Notes: generated by a model not told the origin, from the letters alone. Counted from the stretch's first letter, positions 34,871-45,794 are shown. The stretch: DNA of 64,000 nt from Mesorhabditis belari (GCA_958450365.1 CAUEEP010000741.1:2717501-2781500); one strand, 5' to 3'. Numbers and translations are program-made.

Positions 34871-35085
34871 CTCTATCCATAGATCTATCAATCTCCATCT
34901 AGCCAACTATTTAACATTTCTTTGATTACTGTAAAGAGTAGAAGTTAGCATAAATAGCGACATTAAAACTTGAGTTCTTTAAAATAAAAACAAAAATCTA
35001 GTGCACTTATTTTTAAACTTTAAACTTATTTTTAACTTTTTACGCAACAGCAAGTGGTTAAATTGAGAAAAATGAAGAAACGAGT

Positions 35086-35171
35086 GTGCCAGAAAGGATG
35101 CGTTTACGCTTGCGCACACGACTAATTGACTTGTTTTGTGCATCAAATAGAAATCCACCCTTCCTGGCACA
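35086..35171. repeat. Small inverted repeat of the GTGCCAGAAAGG motif
   Basis: GTGCCAGAAAGGATGCGTTT at 35086 faces its imperfect reverse complement (ATCCACCCTTCCTGGCAC) ending 35170, with about 45 nt between. This may be a tiny MITE. Confidence 0.5.
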
Positions 35172-35224
35172 ATTCATTCTTCATTTTGTAGAAAGAACTC
35201 ACAATGAAACTTAATTTAGCATAT

Positions 35225-35432
35225 CTGAATTTTTCGAATGGAACTTTTTCAATATCCAATCTTCTAGAAAGTCTCTGTGATATCCAGGATTTACATTTTA
35301 AAAAAATCTAGAACATTTTTTGAGCTACGGGCTATTGTAAAATCATCCAGTCCTAAAACTTACCAAATCCGAATTTTTCGAATTCAACTTTTTCATCATC
35401 CAATCTTCCAGAAAGTCTCTGTGATATCCAGA
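35225..35432. repeat. Direct repeat of about 65 bp
   Basis: GAATTTTTCGAATGGAAC...AGAAAGTCTCTGTGATATCCAG at 35228-35286 recurs at 35372-35431. The overlap with the candidate last AGPAT exon weakens that exon call. Confidence 0.65.
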
Positions 35433-35870
35433 AAAAAATGAGTACACTAGAAGAAGTGTGTTTACGATGAGCAAGAAAGTAAAACAAGAACAACAAGCAC
35501 AAGAATAGATCTGGCGCTTGATTTCTTCAAATTTAGCTCGGAATCACTGTCGAATCATCAAAACGAGAATAAAGAAATGAAAGGATTAATTAGAATTTAG
35601 AAAATAGACAATTTATCAATTCTTAATCTCTGTTTGTAAATATTTTTGTTTTTTTTTGTACAAATTTCTCTCTTTTCTTCGGTGATTTTTTGCATTCCGC
35701 AGTTTTTTTGTTTAATTTTGTCTTTTTTTGCCTTTTTTTTGTTACTAAAGCTTTCGGGTTATGTAAAAGTTTTATTGTTTTGAGGAAATAAATATGGAAA
35801 TGAGAATTTGGGCAAAACGCAAAATCATCTGCCAAAACGTAATGATTAAAGCTGAAAATCGACAAATCAA
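35433..35870. other. No supported gene
   Basis: AT-rich sequence between the AGPAT 3' region and the Gly-rich piece. At 35441-35463 there is another dispersed motif copy (CACTAGAAGAAGTGTGTTTA). Confidence 0.35.
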
Positions 35871-36041
35871 ATGGAGATTCGTGGAATGCGAGGAGGTCGT
35901 TTCAATGGAGGACAGGGCTATGGTGGCTACAACTCTGGATATGGCGGCGGTCGCGGTGGTGGATATGGTGGCTACGGATCTCAACCAAACCGTGGATACC
36001 AGCGTCGTCAACCTCAACGCCAGGAGCAAGCAGACAAATGA
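35871..36041 (+). CDS. Gly/Arg-rich C-terminal piece of an RNA-binding-type protein, or small fragment
   Basis: Frame from ATG 35871 to TGA 36039: 56 residues rich in RGG and GYGG (MRGGRFNGGQGYGGYN, GGGRGGGYGGYG) with a basic Gln/Arg tail. Such tails end hnRNP, Y-box and other RNA-binding proteins, binding RNA in nucleus or cytoplasm. GC-rich third positions contrast with the surroundings, supporting real coding origin. An in-frame TAA lies shortly upstream, so it is either an exon behind an acceptor I cannot place or a fragment of a gene copy. No AATAAA was seen downstream. A longer frame in another phase (35794-36045) is a shadow. The rest of the parent gene was not found here. Confidence 0.45.
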   Translation: MEIRGMRGGRFNGGQGYGGYNSGYGGGRGGGYGGYGSQPNRGYQRRQPQRQEQADK

Positions 36042-36168
36042 ATAACGCAATCTTCGGTCCCATTCTTTCTTCTCATGATTGATCTCTTTGATGACGGGCT
36101 CTCATTTTTTAGTTTGTACTCTTGTACTCACCTTGTGAATTGTCTTTCTTAGGACCAAATAGGAACTA

Positions 36169-36744
36169 TTAGGTGTGTGAAAAAGTAATCCACGTTTTTT
36201 ATTTTTATCTGATGACCAAATAAGACGCTGTCTTCTCGAAAACCCTCGTTCAACCTCTTCAGAAATAGGCCTTACATTAAATTGTGATGGGTGAACCGTA
36301 AGGAAACGCTTGAATGCCATGAATTTTATCAAAAAGTTGGACAAATGGATACCGCATGAATGATAACGCGCGACCACATGTCTCTTTACAAATCCAGAGT
36401 GTTGGATGGAAGGTTTTACCACATCCACCTTATAGTCCAGACCTTTCTCCATCTGATTATTATTTATTTTTGTCTCTGTCTAACTTTTTGGCTGTCTAAC
36501 TGTCTCTGTCTCTGGCCAATAAACGGTTCAATTCCGAAGAAGATGTCAAAGCCGAGGTTGATCTTTTCTTCGCCTCTAAGGACCAAGATTTTTATTATCG
36601 TGGAATGTCTTTACTTGTAGAACGTTGACAAAAGGTTGTTCTTTCGAATGGTGATTACTTCGTTGAATAAAAATTATTTTAACGAAACTTATGGTCTTTT
36701 ATATTTAAGCGTTAAAAACGTGGATTACTTTTTCACACACCTAA
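36169..36744 (+). mobile_element. Internally deleted mariner with intact inverted ends
   Basis: Inverted ends of about 30 bp (TTAGGTGTGTGAAAAAGTAA / TTACTTTTTCACACACCTAA) with TA on both sides. Remnant transposase on the + strand has KVLPHPPYSPDLSPSDYYLF (about 36410-36470), a stop, then KRFNSEEDVKAEVDLFFASK. The N-terminal half and the first catalytic Asp are missing or unrecognisable. Non-autonomous; 576 bp. Confidence 0.85.
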
Positions 36745-36762
36745 TATAAAGGAACTATAATG

Positions 36763-36866
36763 ACCAAATAGACCAAATAGGAACTATAAAGGAACTATAA
36801 TGTAACTATAAAGGAACTTTAAAGAAACCAAATAGGAAGTATAAAGGAACTATAAAGGAACTGAAT
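36763..36866. repeat. GGAACTATAAA array between two mariners
   Basis: Irregular units of AGGAACTATAA and GACCAAATAG. The same words occur just before the 36169 element, so the insertion split a pre-existing array. Confidence 0.6.
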
Positions 36867-36910
36867 TCCTGCCACCAAATTAGCCAAAACTCGTCCAAAA
36901 CAACGTGCTA

Positions 36911-38170
36911 TTAGGTTGGTGCAAAAGAAATTTCGGTCGATATAAAATGTTCTTATTTTTTTAATCTGAAGAGCTTATTTGATGTTCTTTTGTGCATTTG
37001 TACTCTTGGATATTTACTTTAATTTCGCATTTTTTCAAAGTCAGAGCTTTCACTTTTTAATTGATTTTTGCTTTAGATCATGGTGGATCAAAAGTATGTT
37101 CTGCGCACGTGTCTTCTCTATGACTTCAAAATGGGCAAAAACGCTGCTGATTCACATCGTGATCTCTGTTCCGCCTTTGGAGAACAGGTTATCACCGAAA
37201 GATCATGCCAGCTCTGGTTTGCCCAATTCCGAGATGGTAATGAATCTCTTGAAGACGAATCGCATGGACATCGTGCCACAGCCATCGACAACAATGAATT
37301 GAAACAATTAATTGAAGCTGATCCAATGCAAACAAGACGAGAACTTGCCAAACATCTCCAATGTGATCATTCAACAATTATACGCCATTTGGAAATAATT
37401 GGAAAGACAAATCGTAATGGACAATGGGTTCCACATCAATTGAGTGTTGAGAATCTGGGAGCACGCGTTCCGATCAGCCATATCTTGCTCCAGAAGTCGA
37501 AAAGAAGCCATTTTTTTTGAGAATATCTTGACGATGGATGAGAAGGGATTCACTTTGATAATACTTCTCGAAAAAGACAAGGCTGAGCAAGGTCAAGCGC
37601 CAATTCCAACTCCAAAGCCGGATTATCATGGGCGCAAAGTGATGTTGTCTTGCTGGTGGAATATCAATGGACTTGTTCATTTTGAATTATTAGAGCCCGG
37701 AAAAACAGTCGATTCATCTTATTTTATTCAACAACTCAAGAAGGTTGACGAAATTTTTGCGCGAAAAAGGCCTAAATCCCTCAACTATCAACTTTCTCCG
37801 TGATAATGCTCCAGCTCACACGGCAAAAACCTCTTGTAAGGAACTAGAGAAGCTAGGATGGAAGGTCTTACCACATGCGCCGTATAGTCCAGACTTAGCA
37901 CCCTCCGATTTTCACCTTTTCAGATCGATGCAACATTCCCTTGAGAATTGCCAGTTTAAGAATGCAAAAGAAGTCGAAAATTGGGTGACCAACTACTTTG
38001 CATCACAGAATCAAGCGTTCTTTGAGAAGGGGATCCGCAATCTGAAGCAACGTTGGAGGGATGTCATAGATAATAATGGTGCTTATTGTTTTAAATAAAT
38101 TGTTATCTAAAAAAATTTTGGATGACTTTAATGTTTGTAAAAAAACGAAATTTCATTTGCACCAACCTAG
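36911..38170 (+). mobile_element. Mariner transposon, nearly full length
   Basis: 1260 bp. Inverted ends TTAGGTTGGTGCAAAAGAAA and CTAGGTTGGTGCAAATGAAA (the latter in reverse complement), flanked by TA on both sides. It carries one transposase gene, now frameshifted. Length and ends fit the mariner family. Confidence 0.92.
37080..38098 (+). pseudogene. Mariner transposase with two frameshifts
   Basis: Starts at ATG 37080 (MVDQKYVLRTCLLYDFKMGK), a normal mariner N-terminus with two helix-turn-helix regions (AADSHRDLCSAFGEQ and TRRELAKHLQCDHSTIIRHL). The first frame breaks near 37480-37515. The second (to about 37750-37800) carries TMDEK (first catalytic Asp) and HGRKVMLSCWWNINGLVHFE. The third carries LRDNAPAH (second Asp) and HAPYSPDLAPSDFHLF (third Asp). 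The last two Asp are 34 residues apart, the D34D signature of mariner. Total about 340 codons, as expected. The two frameshifts make the copy inactive as read. It would cut and paste DNA at TA sites in the nucleus. Confidence 0.9.
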
Positions 38171-38361
38171 TACTTAAAGACAAAAACTTTTTAAAATGCC
38201 ATTGATGCCATGTGTTGTAAATAATCTTGTCCTGAATACTCAACTAGAGACTATAATCGATTCTAGATAAATTGTATAACACAAGATGGAATTGGAAGCT
38301 TTCTGTTTGCCCAGCTCTTGTTCAATTGTGAAAACTTGTAAGGGAATTTCAACTGGATGTG

Positions 38362-38636
38362 ATGGCTAAATGAAATAAGCCATAGATCGGTCGACGCAGA
38401 ATTCAACGCCGATTCCGAAGCTGCTTTCCGTTTCTGCTATGGAGCACTCTGTCAAAAGTTATAAGCATGCAAAGTTTTGTATGGGAAATCAAAAATCACT
38501 CCGTGTTTATCCGCAGATTTCCCAGAAGTTTTTTGGAAAAGTGGTGGCCGAGTGGCAGTGGGATAGAATACGAAGCAGAGACCCTCTAGTTCGAGTCCGC
38601 CATCCTACTTTTTCTTTTGCTTTTTTGGATTTGCAA
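38362..38636 (+). mobile_element. Copy of the tRNA-like dispersed family, single arm
   Basis: The arm (GAATTCAACGCCGATTCCGA and on to GCATGCAAAGTTTTGTATGG) is followed by GTGGTGGCCGAGTGGCAGTG (A-box, Leu/Ser-like, 38532) and TAGTTCGAGTCCGCCATCC. The ends GTGGTGG and CCGCCAT can pair as a seven-base acceptor-like stem (two G.T pairs), while the T-arm is poor. This is the clearest view of the tRNA-derived part of the family seen at 2528 and 11550. A T-rich stretch follows. Confidence 0.6.
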
Positions 38637-38944
38637 AGTTAATTGTTTTCTTTTTCAAATACAAGTTTATATTAAACTATTTTTCATAAAAATGTTTACT
38701 TTTAACTATTAACATCAAACAGCTATCATTAAAATCCAAAAAAAACAAAAGATATGCGAGAAGTTAGCTGGCGTTAGACTTGTCTATCGAAATCTGCACG
38801 AGTCTTTGTGAAACCGAGCTTTCAACATTGATAATTGATAATCGAGGCTTTGTTAACTCTTATGCTCTAGTACAATTGAATCTAACTATCTGTGTTAGAG
38901 AGCTAAACTGCCACAATCAAGGGCATAGCAAGCTTACAAGAATA

Positions 38945-39196
38945 GCATCTTTTTAGATACACTACTGGAAAATGAAATATCATATTTGAAAAAAAGATCG
39001 TCACTTTCGCGCGTCTGTAACTCCCTTGTCTTTGCCGTATTTCTAAATAAGAATATTACCATTGTGTAGCCCTTGAAAAGAGCTTTCAGAAAATGTATAA
39101 CACTAATAGTTTAAACTCAAATACAAGGGAGTTACAGACGCGCGAAAATGACGATCGTTTTTCAAATATGATATTTCATTGTCCAGTACTGTATAT
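38945..39196. mobile_element. MITE, Tc1/mariner-type ends
   Basis: Ends TACACTACTGGAAAATGAAA and, in reverse complement, TACAGTACTGGACAATGAAA. About 60 bp of each arm pair (AAATGAAATATCATATTTGA...ACGCGCGAAA/GTAACTCCCTTGT). Interior about 90 bp, no coding. Confidence 0.8.
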
Positions 39197-39569
39197 TGCC
39201 TAGTATAAAAGTAACGTTGGTCTATTGCTTAACCATTACTGCTCGCATCCCTAACCTCCACTTTCTCCTCTAGAGTTATTCTTGAGTTATTAAACTTTGA
39301 AGTTGACTTCTCACTTTGAAGTGAGAAGTCAAATTCAAATTCTTTTTCAATTTCTTCTTCTCCCCTTCTCTCTTCAAATTCTTCCAACATACAGCCATCG
39401 ATCAACACATTCTTGTACTTTCGATGCCATGGATAGCTTTCTAAAAAGTCGAATCATAAATTTGCATCATGAAACACAAAATTTGTATTTTAAAGCGCAA
39501 AATTTACATTTAACTTATTTGATGATCCGAAACGAGTAAAATAATTTTTCTTTTCACAACTCCACGTTG
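39197..39569. other. Upstream region of the coiled-coil gene
   Basis: TTTGAAGTTGACTTCTCACT and its inverted neighbour form a short hairpin near 39296-39330. No TATA or trans-splice acceptor can be assigned with confidence. Confidence 0.3.
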
Positions 39570-42500
39570 ATGGAAGGTGGTCGACCCGTCAGCGGTAAGT
39601 GTTTAAAGTCGAATTTTATTCGTTTTGGTGTTTATTTTGAAAAAAGTGTTTACTTTTTTGCCTAGATGCTAGTAAGTCCCGTGGATGCTATAGTGGTTGG
39701 GTAGGGACAATTTTTTTTTCACCAAATGAGCTAATTTTTTGCAGCTAGGGGCTTTTGAGTATGCTGAATCGATTAAATTGAATTCAGCCTGCGCAAATTC
39801 AGCCTAGAAGCGATAGCGACCATTCCGAAAGCAAACAACGTTAAGTGGGGTCAAGAAACAAGAAACGCGCATTCGTTTGTTTCTTGTGTCTTTTATAGAA
39901 CTTTTCTGACAGATCGAAACTCGTTTTTCCAATGACGCTAGTTTCATCTGCAATTAGTCTTGAATGTTGTTAAAAGTTGCGAAATCTTGTGTGCAACCAT
40001 CACCAATCGATTTAGCATAGTCAAAAACCCCTGGGTGCGATAAATCAGCTCATTTGGCGAAAAAAAAAGCTTTTGCTTCTTGCTCCTCTTCTGCTCCTTG
40101 CTCCTTCTCTACTCCTTGCTCCTCTTCTGCTCCTTGCTCCTTTTCTGCTCCTTGCTCCTCTTCTGCTCCTTGCTCCTTTTCTACTCCTTGCTCCTCTTCT
40201 GCTCCTTGCTCCTCTTCTACTCCTTGCTCCTCTTTTGCTTTTGAAAAACAAAAAATAAGTTTCGCTTAGCCAATTCTGGGAAAATTTCAAACATTCTTTC
40301 ATTTCAATTTCAAACATTTGAACAGAACAACCAGAGTTGTGTGGCTTGTTGAGTTGATCTGAAACATGAACGTCAATTTAACAATCAAAAGTATCATTTC
40401 AATATTAGTATATTTAACAAAAAGAAACAGGAAAAGGCAATTGTAGCTCAACAGAACAAAATCATAAACACTATCATCATCTTCAACATCGGTGATTTCA
40501 CCATCAACACTCTCCAAAGATTTTTTTGATTATATAGACACCTTACCATACGGAAAAACTCAATAGTGCGATCCAATTTCAAGCGTGAACATAAGACAAA
40601 AGCGGGAATAAGGAAGACTGAATTTGAAATACAAAAAAATAGGAGAGGAATGGAATTTCGGGACCTAGTCAAAATAGCGCCGCCAATACAGCGCCGTTCA
40701 AAACAGCGCCATTCAAAACAGCGCCATTCAAAACAGCGTCGTTCAAAACAGCGCCCATACAAAAATCGCGCCGTTCAAAACAGCGCCCATACAAAAATCG
40801 CGCCGTTCAAAACAGCGCCAAATTTAAAGATTTTAATGTAGATTAACCAATGCTCTTTTGGAGTTTTCCATAAAGGCTTTATTTTCTCGTGCACTCTCAA
40901 GTAAAATAGTACATAAAAATTTGTTTATTCAATTAACGAAATGAAAAAATGAAACAACGGAGTTAATTTTGGTGTTACGGTAGTTTATCCAAAAGAGGAT
41001 GACTTTTAGAAAACAAGAAGAAACAAAAATGCAAAAATTGGGCCAAATAATAGATAATGCTTACATTGCTTGAAATTTTCCTGAAAATGGCTGAGCGACA
41101 CTTATTTTTTTTGTTTTTCTAGCATCCTTGGGGTGCGTCTTAGCTAAATAAGTCAAAAATGCTATTCTAGAAATACTCCATATTTTAATATGTATGAAAT
41201 ACACACGTATACTCCATATTTTCCCTTTGTTTTCCTTATGCATTGTTTTGCATTGTTTTATTGACCTATATACTTTGTTTTTTTTTCAGAAGAAGTGCAA
41301 AAGACGGTGGGCGAGCTTCGACACTTAAAGCACCGCCTCAACACGTTGAGTGATCAACTTCAGGAGTTAAAGTAAGGATCCTTTGCCAAATTTGTATTTG
41401 CGGCTAAGGTTTAAGTGGTTATTTTTGCCTGTTAGGTACTCACTTTGACTACTTTTTTTTATAAGTACTACAACTATAAGTAATAAGTACTATAAGTAAT
41501 AAGTTTTATAAGTACTATAAGTAAGTCAAACACTGCTAGATAACACTAGTAAGACATACTAGTGTTACCTAGCAGTGTTTGAATCGTTTATAGCCAAACT
41601 TTTTTAAAATAAACGTTTTTAAAGAGATGCCTTGCGGTTTATTTTTTACTATAGTTTTTATTTAGACGAAACAATGATGAGAAGGCGACCGAGATTCAAC
41701 GACTCAATCAAATGTGGGCATTTCTTTCAGCTTCTTAAGAACTGTTGAGTTTAGAGCCGAAAATTTGCAAGCCGATTTGACTTCTCTAAAGGGAATCGAA
41801 GAAAAGCACAGCCGAAAATTGCCCACCGACATTCTTCGCAAGATGGAGCCCGTTATGGTACAATTTATCGTGATTAGAAAACTTTACTAGCTCTTGGAAG
41901 CTTTGAGTAAACATACTAGTTCGACCTGCAGTAATTATGAATGTTAGAGTTCTTTGATAGCTATAGAAGTACATGTTTGTTTAGTGTTTAGTACATGGAA
42001 TAAAGTAGTTATTGGCGAAAAAATAATTCAAGAGTAGCCTTTGCTAAGTTTTTACGATTATGTAATTTATTTATTTAGGGATTTGAAGCGATTTCACAAG
42101 AGAAAGTGCGTCAGAATGTCGAGATTTTGCGTTTGATGGTGCATGAACTTCTGCTACGCACTATTCACAATGAAACGACTGCAATTCGAGTGAGATTTTA
42201 ATGTGAAATAAGATTCTCTGAAAGTGGTTTCTTCAGTTAATGTTTTCGTGTTTTTTCGTTTAGTTAGTGTTGTAATTACTCATTCATCTATTTAGGAACT
42301 AGCCGACGAAGAGATCTACTTCCAGAAAATCTGCCGTGATGTAATCAACTCGCGTCAATTGCTTGGTGAAGAAGTCGAGAAGGTTGTCGAGAAATGCGAA
42401 AAAGCAATGCTGAAAAAGCGGGATTTGTTTAAGGCAAGTTTATTTATCTCAATAAGCATTTAGCTCGATAAGCATAATATCCATAAATTTATTTAGCTAA

Positions 42501-43421
42501 CTTAAAATAAACTTTCAATTTAACCCATGTCTAAAAGGTTACTTTTAGGAACTTGCTGCACTCGAGGCAGAAAAAGATGCCATTGATGCGCAGCTCCGTA
42601 TTTGCGAAGCTACTTTGCGACGGTAATCTTAAATTTTTTCTGAATCTTTACTTTTATCATTTAGTTTGGCGATGGTGGCCCGCCAACTAGGAATTCCGGG
42701 TCTCAAACAAAACGGTTTATTTAGTTTTGATTATTGTGTTAAGCACATATGTTTAGAACTTGCACCCGCCGCAACGTCTTTAAGCGCTCCGTCGATCATC
42801 TCTACATACGATGGTCAGTACATGTCGACCCGCCAACGAATGGACAATTGCGAGCCTTGCATCTTCTCAGACACCACTCGATCGGCCGGCTACTCCAATA
42901 TTGGTGATGACATTGAGCGATCGCCCTGCTCGAGTGCTTATGAGGTGGATAAAGCTTGAAAATATTCAACATATTTACGAACTCTGTTATGTAGATGAAT
43001 GTTTGTGTGTGGAACACGGATTCGGCTCCTTGTCATCGCGTACAAACAACACCGAAACGTCGCAGTGCCAGCCTCAAGACTCCAGTTCTCCGCTATTTGG
43101 CTGTAAATTTTTTATTGCAAGTGTTATTTAACGTAAAACTACTTAGTAATTAACTTTTTCACTGTTTAGATTCCATCACCAGCAGCATCAACGTCTTTCG
43201 CTGAAACGGTGACAACTACTTCGACCACGAAAACCCAGGATCTCGGTGATCAATCGCAAGATATCTTCAAATAGGTAAGGACATTTTGATTTTGTCCTAA
43301 CAAGTTTTGCTATTCCTTTTCAACTTTCAAATATAATGTACTATTTTAGTGGTTTGATGGCCTGGATATGGAGCAGCAAAACACTTTCGCTCGAATCTTT
43401 GACGAGAAGAAACGCCGCTAG
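39570..43421 (+). CDS. Unrecognised coiled-coil protein, about 12 exons, with an in-frame TAG at the last junction
   Basis: Exons: 39570-39594, 41290-41371, 41666-41713, 41755-41857, 42079-42189, 42296-42433, 42549-42622, 42665-42714, 42757-42944, 42995-43102, 43170-43274, 43350-43421. All phases agree. An optional 6-nt microexon (39666-39671, followed by GTAAGT) also keeps frame. Residues about 9-230 are heptad-rich coiled coil (VGELRHLKHRLNTLSDQLQE; GEEVEKVVEKCEKAMLKKRD; ALEAEKDAIDAQLRICEATL). The rest is Ser/Thr/Pro-rich and probably disordered, ending QQNTFARIFDEKKRR. Exon 11 ends with TAG right at the donor, so the product is 343 residues, or 366 if TAG is read as sense. Exon 6 has a GC donor (AAG|GCAAGT). 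The 42-nt intron 42715-42756 could be retained in frame. AATAAA at 43585. No family recognised; a cytoskeletal or scaffold role would be a guess. Confidence 0.75.
40074..40246. repeat. 18-bp minisatellite in intron 1 of the coiled-coil gene
   Basis: About 10 copies of CTCCTCTTCTGCTCCTTG. Frames on both strands are artefacts. Confidence 0.8.
40676..40823. repeat. Nested array of CAGCGCC units
   Basis: About 14-bp units (TTCAAAACAGCGCC), then about 33-bp units with CATACAAAAATCGCGCCG. Confidence 0.8.
41525..41582. repeat. Near-perfect 25-bp-stem hairpin in an intron
   Basis: CAAACACTGCTAGATAACAC...TACTAGTGTTACCTAGCAGT is an inverted repeat with about 7 nt loop. It is the size of a small-RNA precursor stem or a tiny palindromic element. 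It lies between exons 2 and 3 of the coiled-coil gene. Confidence 0.6.
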
Positions 43422-43584
43422 ACCTTAAAATCATCCTGTTTGTAGCTTTGTGATCTCATTCTTGGTTTAATCGCGCATTTATCGATCTGAAGTTTTGTCG
43501 ATTGGTATTTAAAGTTTTTCGACTCTGTCTTTCTTGTTGAGCGCCTGCTTCCCTGTAATTTGTTGTAATCTTTTACCGATAGAA

Positions 43585-43590
43585 AATAAA
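43585..43590 (+). terminator. Polyadenylation signal AATAAA
   Basis: Lies 164 nt after the last stop of the coiled-coil gene, in GAAAATAAATCG. A second AATAAA lies about 35 nt later. Confidence 0.55.
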
Positions 43591-43854
43591 TCGATTAATT
43601 TCACTCAAACAAAACTTATGAAAATAAAGTTCAACTTTGACTTTATGTTTACAATGAGTTGCACAGTTATTGTAAATCCAGTTCAACGATAATTATGACT
43701 CAAAAAAAGCATGCCAGAACCAAATCTCCCGGTAATTATGGTCCGGATTTCAATGAAACATGGGGATTTGTTACCGTTAGATAAAATTAGGCCGGTTTTG
43801 AACATTCCACATGGGTCGACAATATCGACTCGACATATCATTTAATCTTTTCTT

Positions 43855-44110
43855 TTCTTTTCCTCATAGCAACAGCTTAGTGCTAAATTGAAGGTGCCAG
43901 AAAGGGTGTGTTTCGATTTTTGAGCACAACTTTTACACCAAAGAACAAGCTCAAGCCTCAAACCGGGAAATAAATTCTATTTTTTGATGCCCATTCGTTC
44001 TAATGGTCAGCGGATTGAGCCCTATTAAAAATGAGCGAATAAAACGCGAGCTTACACTCAAATCTGTTCTAATAACTGTGGTTGAACTTGAATTCAGTGA
44101 TCGTTTCTTG
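43855..44110 (+). repeat. About 250-bp dispersed duplicate, copy A
   Basis: CATAGCAACAGCTTAGTGCT through AACTTGAATTCAGTGATCGT is almost identical to 47602-47842. It includes the GTGCCAGAAAGGGTGTGTTT motif. No protein; a minus-strand frame over it is not supported. Confidence 0.8.
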
Positions 44111-44399
44111 TTCTCGTCCACCGAATGGTTGTACCTTTTGCACCCATTCATCCGGCATTCAATAAAGAAGTTTCTACTCATCGTTCAAGTTTACCAAGTT
44201 TACCGTTTACTTGGTACCAAGTCCGGTACCAAGTTTACCACAAAACATAGCAACAGCTTAGTGTTAAATTTGTGCAATCAATTGACAATCAATTGACAAT
44301 CAATTTTTACCGCAATTAGGTCACCCACTGGATTTTTATTTTAATAATTTAAAAAGCTTATCACTTTTCTTTTGAATCAATTTTAGACAATGCCAAACC

Positions 44400-44662
44400 A
44401 TTGTACCGTACTATCAACTTACAACTACAATTGTTGCCAGTGTACTGTAATTAGAGCATAGAATTAGAGCATTGTAGCCAGTGTACTGTAATTAGAGCAT
44501 TGTAGCCAGTGTACTGTAATTAGAGCATTGTAGCCAGTGTACTGTAACTAGAGCATTGTAGCTAGTGTACAGTAATTAGAGCATAGAATTAGAGCATTGT
44601 AGCCAGTGTACTGTAACTAGAGCATTGTAGACAGTGTACTGTAATTAGAGCATAGAATAAGT
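44400..44662. repeat. 28-bp minisatellite
   Basis: About 8 copies of a unit containing GTAGCCAGTGTACTGTAATT, ending AGAGCATT. Confidence 0.85.
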
Positions 44663-45405
44663 TATTTAGAATTAGAATAAGTTAAGTGAGATATTGCCAA
44701 ATATCTTGAGAAAATGCTGTCAACTTGTATCAACTTACAACTACAATTGTTGGTTGTTAAAATAAGTGTCTGTTAGCTTTGCATATATCAAAGGGATCCG
44801 ATGCCCACGTAGCATTAAAAGGACAAGTCCTGGTTTCAGTCCATCAAACGGATCTTTGCAACATTCGCCGATCGCTTCGCCGATCAAAACATCTGATATT
44901 TACATTGAATTCTATTTCCCTACATTCTTTTTGCTCAATCAAATCTTGTTGTTTATTTGAACGGAAACTAATTGAATGTCAATCATTTCAGTGAACATTC
45001 TTTCCTTCTTTCTATCTTTTCTCTGAACTCTTTTATTTGTCTCTGTTCTCCATTCCATTCATGTTCTCCATTCCATTCATATCATATGTTTTTCCTTGAC
45101 AATCTTTTCCCAATCAAAAAGGTCACCTCAGCTATTTTCCTCTTATTCGATCTGTTAACTTTTCAGATAAACGAGAAAAATCAAGGACCAAATGATATTT
45201 GAACAAAAGAACCATCAGAACATGGATTCATCAGAACTTGTGCTTAGATTTAAAACTATTAAAAACTTAAAATGTTCTATTTTAGTTATTCTTTCGTATG
45301 ATCAAGGCTTTACTGATTAAACTTCATCATTATCCTGTTCTACTTGCGTATTGACTGCTTTGCTTATAAACTTTCTTCCTTTCTTCCTTTCTTCCTATTT
45401 CTTCT
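44663..45405. other. No supported gene
   Basis: A short frame near 44766-44994 translates sensibly in places but has no linked exon. A CATTCATGTTCTCCATTC duplication lies at 45048-45085. Confidence 0.35.
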
Positions 45406-45478
45406 TGGGGAAAGATGGCGTCAATAGTTTAGTGGTAGAGCCTTTGCCCGGTAAGCAGAGGGTCAACGGTTCAATTCA
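45395..45478 (+). pseudogene. tRNA-like element, unexpanded copy
   Basis: After a pyrimidine tract and CTTGGGGAAAGATGGC, the sequence has an A-box (TAGTTTAGTGGTAGAGC, 45427-45443), a good anticodon-arm stem (CCTTTGC/GCAGAGG) and a B-box-like GGTTCAATTC (45469). Acceptor and T-arm pairing are poor. It appears to be the unexpanded relative of the next element. Confidence 0.5.
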
Positions 45479-45479
45479 A

Positions 45480-45690
45480 CCTATTTCCCACTCTTCCTTT
45501 CTTCTTCCTTGTCTTTCTATTTCTTCTTGGGCAAAGAAGGCACCGATGGCTCAGTGGTAGGAGAAGCTGAAGCTGATGCAGAGGCAGAAGCTGAAGCTGA
45601 AGAAGAAGCAGATGCAGAAGCAGAAGCAAAAGGTCAAGGATTCAATTCCCTCGATTCCAAATTCTTTGCCATTAATTTCTTTCCTTTATT
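45480..45690 (+). repeat. tRNA-like element with short GAAGCW expansion between A- and B-box
   Basis: Pyrimidine tract, then GGGCAAAGAAGGCACCGATG, A-box GGCTCAGTGGTAGGAG (45549), GAAGCTGAAGCAGAAGC repeats (45564-45630), B-box GGTCAAGGATTCAATTCCC (about 45632) and TTCTTTGCC, which pairs with GGCAAAGAA. It shares both flanks with 31590-32165, where the array is about six times longer. Confidence 0.65.
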
Positions 45691-45794
45691 ACAACTTTGA
45701 ATTGATCATCGGATTGTCATTTATTGGAGTTAAACATAGTATATAATATGGCTATAATTGGCTTGCTTCTTCAAACTGGCTAGACTGTAGCTTG

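Noticed and set aside
45351..45700. Short + frames over the two tRNA-like elements
   Set aside because: They cross the pyrimidine leader, boxes and GAAGCW repeats; no independent coding evidence.
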